Notes under the pieces: generated by a model
Told to the model about the DNA's origin: nothing
Database searches by the model: none
The model's input: only the letters and a program-made list of their open reading frames with translations
Made by a program: the position numbers and the translations under genes
Assembly (NCBI GenBank): GCA_902461025.1
Contig: CABPWC010000089.1
Coordinates: 1 to 6,226 of the forward strand
DNA length: 6,226 nt
Direction: 5' to 3'
Source: an uncultured Streptococcus sp.
GTDB taxonomy: Bacteria; Bacillota; Bacilli; Lactobacillales; Streptococcaceae
Shown: positions 1 to 5,485 of the stretch, in pieces
Layout: each line of letters begins with the position of its first letter
Numbering within the stretch: position 1 is the first letter of the stretch

Positions 1-142
1 CTAAAAAACGCCCAACAATCAAAATATCAGCTGTATTGTAGAGTTGCTGAAAGATATTGGACAGTAAAATCGGTAATGCAAAACTAATCAGTGAAGGAAG
101 AATGGGCCCATGAATCAAGTCCACCGTTGATTTTTTATTCAT
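1..142 (-). CDS. MATE-family multidrug/toxin efflux transporter, N-terminal fragment
   Basis: The frame reads 47 codons from an ATG at 140-142 to the left edge of the window, so only the N-terminus is visible. After a short polar start (MNKKSTVDLIHGPI) comes a hydrophobic segment with LPILLSNIFQQLYNTAD at about residues 23-39, then ILIVGRF. A first helix ending in FQQLYNTAD, followed by a second helix, is typical of MATE antiporters, which are 12-helix membrane proteins that export cationic drugs or metabolites using Na+ or H+ gradients. The substrate cannot be read from this fragment. No Shine-Dalgarno sequence precedes the ATG, and the promoter -10 box lies six bases upstream, suggesting a leaderless mRNA. 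In pneumococcus the MATE gene dinF follows recA, but I recall a different N-terminus for DinF, and here a plus-strand gene intervenes, so I do not call this dinF. The family call is fairly sure. Confidence 0.82.
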   Translation of the reverse strand, partial: MNKKSTVDLIHGPILPSLISFALPILLSNIFQQLYNTADILIVGRFL

Positions 143-148
143 AAGGCT

Positions 149-157
149 ATTATATCA
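149..157 (-). promoter_or_regulatory. Extended -10 promoter of the MATE gene
   Basis: On the minus strand the site reads TGATATAAT, a perfect extended -10 (TGnTATAAT). A 17-base spacer would put the -35 at 172-177 (TTGTTC), a weak match, as is usual for extended -10 promoters. Six bases (AGCCTT) separate the -10 from the ATG, so the expected transcription start is the A of the start codon itself. Confidence 0.75.
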
Positions 158-170
158 GCTTTCAAGTTGA

Positions 171-189
171 GGAACAAGGGAGTTCCCTT
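171..189. repeat. Overlapping inverted repeats between divergent promoters
   Basis: Two small inverted repeats overlap here: AAGGGA-GT-TCCCTT (176-189, perfect 6-base arms) and GGAAC-(6)-GTTCC (171-186, perfect 5-base arms). They cover the expected -35 region of the MATE promoter and lie just upstream of the -35 of the GNAT promoter, a natural place for an operator. No T-run follows, so this is not a terminator. The operator role is inference. Confidence 0.4.
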
Positions 190-198
190 AAGAAAGCG

Positions 199-227
199 TT
201 GCCTATATGTAAACAATCTGGTATAAT
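199..227 (+). promoter_or_regulatory. Sigma-A promoter of the plus-strand GNAT gene
   Basis: TTGCCT (199-204, four of six matches to TTGACA) is followed after 17 bases by TATAAT (222-227), preceded by TGG, giving a perfect extended -10. Transcription should start near 234, leaving a leader of about 17 bases that contains the ribosome site AAAGGAGG at 237-244, six bases before the ATG at 251. Confidence 0.8.
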
Positions 228-250
228 CGTGACAGAAAAGGAGGGTATGT

Positions 251-805
251 ATGAGCTTAACAAGTCAGTTAATTACAGATGTATTCCCAGACCTTGAGAA
301 AGTGGAACAATTAAACAAGGAGGCCTTCCCTGAAGAAGAACGCGTCTCTTTGGAGGAATTTTTAAGTTACCAGGATAGAGATGACGCCCACTTTTTCGCC
401 TTTTATAATGAAGAAGAGTTTGTCGGCTTCGCTTTTGCCATTTCTAATCAAAAAGCTTTCTACATTAGCTTCTTTGCCATTATGCCCCATCTCCGCAGTC
501 ATGGGTACGGGAGAGAAATTATTGAAAAACTCATTGATTTTTACCAGCGTACCATGATTCTTGAAGCGGAGCGATTAGACGAAGACTGTGACAATCTCGA
601 ACAAAGAAAATCCCGCATGGACTTTTACTTACAAAATGGCTTTAAAACTGCCAACGCCTTCTTGGAATACGAGGGAATGAGTTTCGAAATTCTCTATCGT
701 GGCGACCACTTTGATGAAGAGGCCTATCGGAACATCTTTCAAAAATTACAAGAAGAGAACTACTTCGACTTTCGTATCGAATACCGACGCTTTAGTGACC
801 ACTAG
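251..805 (+). CDS. GNAT-family N-acetyltransferase
   Basis: This 184-residue protein has the GNAT fold signature: a beta-strand run (FVGFAFAI, about 57-64), then FYISFFAIMPHLRSHGYGREIIEKL (split here as FYISFFAIMP 70-79 and HLRSHGYGREIIEKL 80-94), where R82-S-H-G85-Y-G87 is the acetyl-CoA pyrophosphate-binding motif A (R/QxxGxG/A). MDFYLQNGFK (123-132) matches the usual family motif B segment near the C-terminus of the fold, and about 50 acidic and aromatic residues follow. Such enzymes move an acetyl group from acetyl-CoA to an amine, but the substrate cannot be told. The start is fixed by AAAGGAGG six bases upstream; an ATG at 247 is out of frame. The gene is monocistronic, divergent from the MATE gene and convergent with recA. 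In pneumococcus I recall dinF and lytA downstream of recA, so this gene occupies a position that differs between species. Confidence 0.88.
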   Translation: MSLTSQLITDVFPDLEKVEQLNKEAFPEEERVSLEEFLSYQDRDDAHFFAFYNEEEFVGFAFAISNQKAFYISFFAIMPHLRSHGYGREIIEKLIDFYQRTMILEAERLDEDCDNLEQRKSRMDFYLQNGFKTANAFLEYEGMSFEILYRGDHFDEEAYRNIFQKLQEENYFDFRIEYRRFSDH

Positions 806-817
806 TCATCATGAAAC

Positions 818-849
818 AAAAAGTAGCAGTTTTACTGCTACTTTTCTTT
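818..849. terminator. Bidirectional rho-independent terminator between GNAT gene and recA
   Basis: A perfect 12-base stem (819-830 with 834-845) closes a three-base TTT loop. On the plus strand the stem ends in TTTT and is followed by CTTTT, 13 bases after the GNAT stop. On the minus strand it is followed by a T-run (TTTTTG, TTTC), and the stem begins four bases after the recA stop codon. One hairpin can therefore end both convergent transcripts. Confidence 0.88.
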
Positions 850-2001
850 TTATTCTTCAATTTCGATTTCAAGAGCGTCGCCCAAATCAAGTGTTACTTC
901 TTGGTTAGAATCTGCATCAGCTGCTACTGCACTTGCTTTAGAAGCTTCTTCCTCTTCAATTAAACCATATTGAACACGAACTTGGTGGTCAATTTCATCA
1001 AAGATTTCTGGGTGATCTGCCAAGTATTTCTTAGCATTCTCAGAACCTTGTCCGATTTTTTCACCCTTGTATGAGTACCAAGCACCTGCTTTTTGGATAA
1101 TATCCAAATCACTAGCAATCTTCAAGAGTTCACCAGTTCTAGAAATCCCTTCACCATACATAATTTCAACAAGAGCTTCTTTGAACGGTGGAGCCACCTT
1201 GTTTTTCACAACTTTAATCTTAGTTTCTTTACCAACGTTCGTATCTTTTTGATCACCAGTTCCCTTGATTTGTGTACTTCCACGCACATCCAAACGGACT
1301 GAAGCATAGAATTTAAGGGCGCGTCCACCAGGAGTTGTTTCTGGATTTCCAAACATAACCCCTACTTTTTCACGCAACTGGTTGATGAAGATAGCAATTG
1401 TCTTTGTCTTGTTGATAGAAGCACCGAGTTTACGCATAGCTTGGCTCATCATACGAGCTTGAAGACCAACGTGGCTATCTCCGATATCTCCATCGATTTC
1501 CGCACGAGGTACAAGAGCTGCAACTGAGTCAATAACCACAAGGTCAACCGCACCTGAGTCGATCAATTTCCCTGCAATTTCAAGACCTTGCTCACCTGAG
1601 TCTGGTTGTGACAAGAGCAATTCGTCAATGTTAACCCCAAGAGCTGCTGCATAGGCTGGGTCAAGAGCGTGTTCCGCATCGATAAAGGCTGCAATTCCAC
1701 CTTCTTTTTGTGCTTGCGCTACAGCGTGAAGGGCTACTGTTGTCTTACCTGATGATTCTGGACCATAGATTTCGATGATACGCCCCTTTGGATAACCACC
1801 TGAACCGAGTGCAATATCAAGTGCCAAAGAGCCTGAACTCATCACTTGCACTTTTTGCTCTGCACGCTCACCCAAGCGCATGATTGAACCCTTACCAAAA
1901 TCTTTTTCAATCAATTTAAGAGCATCATTCAAAGCTTTTTCACGATCAGCTCCAAATTTTTTCCCAATTTCATCTAATTTTTTTGTTGGTTTTTTCGCCA
2001 T
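850..2001 (-). CDS. recA: Recombinase RecA
   Basis: RecA is the ATP-dependent DNA strand-exchange protein. It coats single-stranded DNA in the cytoplasm for recombinational repair and, in transformable streptococci, for integrating incoming DNA. The 383-residue product is full length. Visible motifs are Walker A GPESSGKT (80-87), the catalytic glutamate in FIDAEHALDP (E110), Walker B LVVIDSVAAL (154-163), loop L1 near RAEIDGDIGDSHVG (166-179) and loop L2 with NQLREKVGVMFGNPETTPGG (207-226). The C-terminal tail is acidic (EIEIEE), as in the family. The start is supported by AGGAGA at 2007-2012, five bases from the ATG. It lies 54 bases after cinA and is probably expressed both by read-through from the competence-controlled cinA promoter and from its own extended -10 promoter. 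A hairpin right after its stop suggests that it is the last gene of its transcript. Confidence 0.99.
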   Translation of the reverse strand: MAKKPTKKLDEIGKKFGADREKALNDALKLIEKDFGKGSIMRLGERAEQKVQVMSSGSLALDIALGSGGYPKGRIIEIYGPESSGKTTVALHAVAQAQKEGGIAAFIDAEHALDPAYAAALGVNIDELLLSQPDSGEQGLEIAGKLIDSGAVDLVVIDSVAALVPRAEIDGDIGDSHVGLQARMMSQAMRKLGASINKTKTIAIFINQLREKVGVMFGNPETTPGGRALKFYASVRLDVRGSTQIKGTGDQKDTNVGKETKIKVVKNKVAPPFKEALVEIMYGEGISRTGELLKIASDLDIIQKAGAWYSYKGEKIGQGSENAKKYLADHPEIFDEIDHQVRVQYGLIEEEEASKASAVAADADSNQEVTLDLGDALEIEIEE

Positions 2002-2042
2002 TTTGTTCTCCTATATTTTAATGATTCTAAGAACCTTCTTCT

Positions 2043-2051
2043 ATTATATCA
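2043..2051 (-). promoter_or_regulatory. Basal extended -10 promoter of recA
   Basis: The minus strand reads TGATATAAT, a perfect extended -10, starting four bases after the cinA stop codon. At 17 bases upstream the -35 (TTTATT, 2066-2071) is poor and lies inside the end of cinA. Transcription should start near 2036, giving recA a leader of about 35 bases that carries its ribosome site. This would give constitutive recA expression outside competence. Confidence 0.72.
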
Positions 2052-2055
2052 AAAG

Positions 2056-3312
2056 TCAGTCACTTAATAAAGCTTTGCGAACTAAGTTAAAAGCATGCAT
2101 GACTGCAATTTTACGAACATCTGCTCGACTTCTTCCAGCTATATTGACCTGAACAACTTCTGTGCCTGATACTTGAGACAAACCGATAAAAACTGTGCCT
2201 GCAGGATGCCCTTCTAGACTATCCGGACCAGCCACTCCTGTCAAGCTAACTCCAAAGTCTGATTGAGTTTTAAGCCGTGCCTGATCTGCCATTTTTTCCG
2301 CCGTAAAGGCTGAAACAACTCCATGTTTTTCCAACTCTACTTGTGGAATATCTAACATCTTAGCCTTTTCTTCCAGACTATAAGTGACAAAACCACCTTT
2401 GAAGATAGCTGACACTCCCGAAAAGTCTGCCAAAGTTGCTTGAAAAAGCCCTGCTGTCAAACTTTCCGCAGCCGTTATGGTTTTATGCTGCTTTTTCAAC
2501 TCCTCAACAACTACACTAGCTAGACTCGCTTCCTCACCATAACCATAGCAGATATCATTTAAAGCAACACCTTCAAAAGTCTGGCGGGCAAGAATTTGAT
2601 CCTCCAGATTATCCAAAGCTTTTCTAGCCTCGCTCTCACTGCGAGCCTTTGTAGACAAGCGCAGAGTCACTTCTCCTATTTTTGCATAAGGTGCCAAAGT
2701 TGGATCAGTCTGCTCTTCAATCAAATCTGACAAAATCGTCACTAGCTGGCTCTCACCAATTCCAAAGAAACGAAGCACACGTGAGTACAACTTAGCTCCA
2801 GTTGTCAATCTCGGAAGCAATTCATTTAAAACCATGGGTTTTAGTTCGCTTGGTGGCCCTGGTAGGACAACATAGGTCACGCCAGCCACCTCAATCATGC
2901 CTCCGACTGCTAGCCCTGTTTCATTGGGTAGCGAAGTTGAACCCTCAACGATTTGAGCTTGGCGTTCATTATTTGGAGTTCGAGCATAGTCTGGGCGATG
3001 AGCAAAGAAATCATCTAATTTAGCCTGTGCTTGAGCATCAAAAGTCAAATCACGCCCTAGAAATTGTGCCAAGGTTTGTTTGGTCAAGTCATCCTCTGTT
3101 GGACCTAGTCCTCCCGTTAGGATAACTAAATCACTCCGTTTCTGAGCAATTTCCAACAAGGATAAGAGACGAGATTCATTATCTCCTACAGCCGTTTGGA
3201 AGTAGACATCAACACCGATTTCAGCCAACTTTTCAGACAAAAACTGAGCATTGGTATTGACGATTTGACCTGTTAGAATTTCTGTCCCAACAGCTATTAT
3301 TTCCGCTTTCAT
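2056..3312 (-). CDS. cinA: Competence/damage-inducible protein CinA (NMN deamidase-type)
   Basis: The protein has 418 residues, the usual size of streptococcal CinA. The N-terminal molybdopterin-binding-like (COG1058) domain covers about residues 1-170, with VGTEILTGQIVNTN (8-21), GGLGPTEDDLT (67-77) and PGPPSE (151-156). The C-terminal PncC-type domain, about 265-415, carries AAESLTAG (281-288) and TGVAGPD (358-364), motifs of the nicotinamide mononucleotide amidohydrolases that recycle NMN to nicotinate mononucleotide. In pneumococcus CinA is induced with RecA during competence and has been reported to bring RecA to the membrane. The start is set by AGGAGG (3318-3323) five bases upstream. 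A ComX-type box lies 18 bases before the ATG, and no sigma-A -10 box is visible there, so expression is probably tied mainly to competence. recA follows after 54 bases in the same direction. Confidence 0.97.
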   Translation of the reverse strand: MKAEIIAVGTEILTGQIVNTNAQFLSEKLAEIGVDVYFQTAVGDNESRLLSLLEIAQKRSDLVILTGGLGPTEDDLTKQTLAQFLGRDLTFDAQAQAKLDDFFAHRPDYARTPNNERQAQIVEGSTSLPNETGLAVGGMIEVAGVTYVVLPGPPSELKPMVLNELLPRLTTGAKLYSRVLRFFGIGESQLVTILSDLIEEQTDPTLAPYAKIGEVTLRLSTKARSESEARKALDNLEDQILARQTFEGVALNDICYGYGEEASLASVVVEELKKQHKTITAAESLTAGLFQATLADFSGVSAIFKGGFVTYSLEEKAKMLDIPQVELEKHGVVSAFTAEKMADQARLKTQSDFGVSLTGVAGPDSLEGHPAGTVFIGLSQVSGTEVVQVNIAGRSRADVRKIAVMHAFNLVRKALLSD

Positions 3313-3330
3313 TTTTTCCTCCTACCTATC

Positions 3331-3352
3331 TATTCGGATTTCTTTGAAAAAA
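3331..3352 (-). promoter_or_regulatory. ComX (SigX) competence promoter of cinA-recA (cin-box)
   Basis: TCCGAATA (3331-3338 on the minus strand) matches seven of eight positions of the streptococcal cin-box TACGAATA, used by the competence sigma factor ComX. A TTTTTT tract (3347-3352) lies eight bases upstream, as expected for the T-rich part of these promoters. Transcription should start near 3324, just ahead of the cinA ribosome site. The known late-competence control of cinA-recA in streptococci supports the call. Confidence 0.82.
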
Positions 3353-3375
3353 TCGCAGGAAAATTCCTACGATTT
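3347..3375 (-). terminator. Rho-independent terminator of the tsaE-GNAT-lytR unit
   Basis: A 12-base stem (3364-3375 with 3350-3361, one G-T wobble, two-base or larger loop) begins 13 bases after the lytR stop. On the minus strand it ends in a T-run of six (3347-3352). That T-run is shared with the cinA competence promoter. Confidence 0.85.
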
Positions 3376-3388
3376 GAGTATTCATTTC

Positions 3389-4438
3389 TTATTGTTCTTG
3401 TAGTCCTTGTTGTTCCTGAACTGCAACAGAACCATCCGTTTGCGGCAAACGACCATAAATATTTTCATACAAGACTACATTTGTCTCCAATTCGGTAATT
3501 TCTGGTTTGTCCAATGAACGACGTAAAAGATTTTGCATCTCTAACATATGCTCAGATGTCACAATTTGGTATGATATCCCGTCAATCATTGCATCTTCTC
3601 CGCGCAATTGCTGAGAATCAATATTTTTAAAGGAATCTTGATAACCCATCAATTGAGGGATTGTTGTAGTCGTAATCTCGATATTTGTCTGCATATTGTC
3701 GCTAAGAGCCTTCAGAATTTCTTGGTAGTGACTGACACTATTCAAACTAAGGATTTTTTCGACAATCTTTTGAATGACTTCGCGCTGACGTTTCTGACGG
3801 CCGTAGTCTCCCTCTGGATCCTGATAGCGCATGCGTGAATACACCAGAGCCTCTTCACCATTTAATGTTTGCTCTCCAACCCCGATAGAAATCGTGTTAA
3901 ATGGTTCCTGGTCTTGGATAGAGATTGGGAAACCTAGAGTGTTGTTTACTGTGATACCTCCGACAGCATCAACCATTCTTTGAAGACCGTGCATATTGAC
4001 CATCACATAGCGGTCGATATGGATATTCATCATTTTTTGAATGGTCGAAATGGCAAGCTCTGCCCCACCATCAGCATAGGCAGCGTTGAGTTTAGCTTCT
4101 CTAACACTACCATCTGGTTGTTGGATTTGTGTCAGAATATCACGTTCCAAACTCATCATAACAACTTTCTTGGTTTTAGGATTCACTGTTACCAAGATCA
4201 TTGAATCACTATTTCCTGCCCATGGGTCTGTACGTTCAACATTCCCCGTATCTACCCCCATAAGAAGGATTGTCAATGGTTCAGTTGCCTCGATAACCTT
4301 GGTTTCTTCTCCGATTTGTTTATAAGTTTTAGCTAAAGTCTGTGTACTTTGGTGGTAGATAGTATAGGCATAAGCTCCTACACCAAGCACTGTCACAAGA
4401 ACAAAGCCTAAAAACATTCCGATTATTTTTTTTGCCAT
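3389..4438 (-). CDS. lytR: LytR-type LCP (LytR-CpsA-Psr) family wall-polymer ligase
   Basis: The 349-residue protein has a short lysine-bearing cytoplasmic start (MAKK), one membrane segment at about residues 5-27, and an extracellular LCP domain at about 55-235. LCP motifs visible are LLMGVD (58-63), NSDSMILVTVNP (76-87) with the conserved aspartate D78, SLERD (96-100), KLNAAYADGG (116-125), VDAVGGI (156-162), YSRMRY (200-205) and DYGRQKRQ (211-218); the aspartates and arginines bind the pyrophosphate of the lipid-linked donor. LCP enzymes attach teichoic acids or capsule from undecaprenyl-pyrophosphate to the wall; older names call them transcriptional regulators. The symbol rests on the position before cinA, where pneumococcal LytR lies, as I recall it. 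The tail is glutamine-rich. It starts four bases after the stop of the upstream GNAT gene without a clear ribosome site, so translation is probably coupled. A terminator follows. Confidence 0.92.
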   Translation of the reverse strand: MAKKIIGMFLGFVLVTVLGVGAYAYTIYHQSTQTLAKTYKQIGEETKVIEATEPLTILLMGVDTGNVERTDPWAGNSDSMILVTVNPKTKKVVMMSLERDILTQIQQPDGSVREAKLNAAYADGGAELAISTIQKMMNIHIDRYVMVNMHGLQRMVDAVGGITVNNTLGFPISIQDQEPFNTISIGVGEQTLNGEEALVYSRMRYQDPEGDYGRQKRQREVIQKIVEKILSLNSVSHYQEILKALSDNMQTNIEITTTTIPQLMGYQDSFKNIDSQQLRGEDAMIDGISYQIVTSEHMLEMQNLLRRSLDKPEITELETNVVLYENIYGRLPQTDGSVAVQEQQGLQEQ

Positions 4439-4442
4439 ACAT

Positions 4443-4964
4443 TTATTCGTCTATCAGTCGACCCATCAGGTAAACATCAAGAAACTCTCCTCCTTCTATA
4501 CAAGCACCGCGTTCCTGCTGACCTTCAATGATGAAGCCCAGCTTTTTATATAGATGAACAGCTGCCAGATTTCGTTTTTGAACTGTCAGTTGTAAACGTC
4601 GAATACTTCCACTCGACTGGGCCCACTCAATAGCTTCTTCCATCAAGATACTACCAAGACCATTTCCCCAATAGGCTTTTTTGATACCCAAAAAGATATC
4701 CCCAATATGCCGCACTCGCGGACGTTGATCAGCCGTTATATTGATCACTCCTGCCAATTCTTCATTCAAATAAGCTAGTAAAGTAATCTGATTATCCGAC
4801 TGGGCCTGCTTATCAATAAAACGCTGCATTTCGGATTCACTCATTGCAATTCCATTTTCATCCAGACTGGTAAAACTAGACTCATGACCAATCTGATCCA
4901 AAAGTGCAATAAGTTCTGTAGCATCCTCAACTTCTGCTTCACGAATTAATAAATCATACTCCAT
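4443..4964 (-). CDS. GNAT-family N-acetyltransferase
   Basis: The 173-residue protein has the whole GNAT fold: LIREAEVEDATELIALLDQI (6-25) at the N-terminus, ELAGVINITA (69-78), HIGDIFLGIKKAYWGNGLGS (86-105), where WGNGLG is the acetyl-CoA-binding motif A, and NLAAVHLYKKLGFIIEGQ (132-149), the usual motif B, followed by a strand ending in VYLMGRL. It resembles the RimJ/RimL and SpeG-like branch, but the acceptor is unknown. The start ATG lies inside the 3' end of tsaE (11-base overlap), with AGAGG at 4972-4976 seven bases upstream. lytR follows after four bases. The tsaE-GNAT-lytR order is the same as in pneumococcus as I recall it, where a ribosomal-protein acetylase role has been assumed from such neighbours; I see no proof of that. 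Confidence 0.9.
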   Translation of the reverse strand: MEYDLLIREAEVEDATELIALLDQIGHESSFTSLDENGIAMSESEMQRFIDKQAQSDNQITLLAYLNEELAGVINITADQRPRVRHIGDIFLGIKKAYWGNGLGSILMEEAIEWAQSSGSIRRLQLTVQKRNLAAVHLYKKLGFIIEGQQERGACIEGGEFLDVYLMGRLIDE

Positions 4965-5397
4965 TCGTAAGCCTCTTCAAAAGTTCTGTCGCTCGTTGAC
5001 CATGAGCATGAAAGACAACTTCACGGCCCTCACCATCTTTAAGAATTTCTAATTCCAGATAGTCGGCTGGAAGAGCCTCACCTAATAGGTGTCCCCACTC
5101 AATAACCGTCACACCTGAACCAAAAAGAAATTCATCAAGGTCGATTGAATCTGCATCTCCTTCGATGCGGTAAACATCCAAGTGATATAAGGGTAGGCGT
5201 CCTTCATATTCTCGAACAATGGTATAAGTAGGACTTTTGATCATTTGATGAATCCCTAGTCCTTTAGCTAGACCTTTTGTTAATGTGGTTTTTCCAGCAC
5301 CTAATTCACCAGTCAAAATCAATACATCATTTTTTTCAAGTAGACTACCCAACTCTTGTCCAAGAGCAATGAGTTCATCTTCATTTTTTGTGTGCAT
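4954..5397 (-). CDS. tsaE: tRNA threonylcarbamoyladenosine biosynthesis ATPase TsaE
   Basis: TsaE is the P-loop ATPase that works with TsaB and TsaD to make t6A at position 37 of ANN-decoding tRNAs in the cytoplasm. From the ATG at 5395-5397 the product is 147 residues, the normal family size. It shows Walker A GELGAGKTT (30-38), SPTYTIVREY (55-64), YHLDVYR (71-77) and VIEWG (98-102), all family signatures. The frame stays open to an ATG at 5466, but those 23 extra codons run through the terminator of the upstream permease gene and the promoter -10 box and match nothing of the family, so I reject them. No ribosome site precedes the chosen ATG, and the -10 box ends six bases before it, so the mRNA should be leaderless. 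It overlaps the next gene by 11 bases and heads a tsaE-GNAT-lytR unit. Confidence 0.95.
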   Translation of the reverse strand: MHTKNEDELIALGQELGSLLEKNDVLILTGELGAGKTTLTKGLAKGLGIHQMIKSPTYTIVREYEGRLPLYHLDVYRIEGDADSIDLDEFLFGSGVTVIEWGHLLGEALPADYLELEILKDGEGREVVFHAHGQRATELLKRLTNGV

Positions 5398-5403
5398 GCT
5401 ACT

Positions 5404-5412
5404 ATTATACCA
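5404..5412 (-). promoter_or_regulatory. Extended -10 promoter of the tsaE unit
   Basis: The minus strand reads TGGTATAAT, a perfect extended -10, with no convincing -35 upstream. Six bases (AGTAGC) separate it from the tsaE ATG, which places the expected transcription start on the A of the start codon. In pneumococcus this unit is preceded by the early-competence gene comM, but no paired ComE-type direct repeat is visible here. Confidence 0.75.
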
Positions 5413-5443
5413 AAAAGTTTTCTTTTGTGATATCTCCACTAAT

Positions 5444-5474
5444 AAAAAAAGAGGAGTTCCCTCCATCTTTTTTT
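5444..5474. terminator. Rho-independent terminator after the purine permease gene
   Basis: GGAG (5453-5456) pairs with CTCC (5461-5464) around a four-base loop. Past a single bulged A (5465) the pairing goes on through GA/TC and seven A/T pairs. The minus-strand product ends in seven T and starts 12 bases after the permease stop. The matching T-run on the plus strand means it could work both ways, but no plus-strand gene ends here. Confidence 0.82.
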
Positions 5475-5485
5475 AGGTTTAATCA

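Noticed and set aside
1..142. Calling the MATE fragment dinF because it lies downstream of recA
   Set aside because: A plus-strand gene and a terminator separate it from recA, and the N-terminus differs from the DinF start as I remember it.
699..908. Plus-strand open frame across the GNAT end and recA end
   Set aside because: It overlaps two clear genes and the terminator, has no ribosome site, and its protein resembles nothing known.
4444..4451. GACGAATA on the minus strand just before lytR, seven of eight matches to the cin-box
   Set aside because: No T-tract stands upstream, and a transcript start would fall at or inside the lytR start. It encodes the last residues of the GNAT protein, so chance is the simpler explanation.
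4962..4969. TACGAATG on the minus strand, one base off the cin-box, with a short T-run upstream
   Set aside because: It lies within the tsaE 3' end and the GNAT start codon and is explained by coding sequence. The T-run is only four long, and a transcript from here would start inside the GNAT gene.
5285..5476. Plus-strand open frame opposite tsaE
   Set aside because: It is a reading-frame shadow of tsaE and the terminator, with no promoter or ribosome site.
5467..5485. Purine riboswitch or permease control element near the permease
   Set aside because: This is the 3' side of the permease gene and shows only a terminator. A riboswitch would be at the 5' end, beyond the window.
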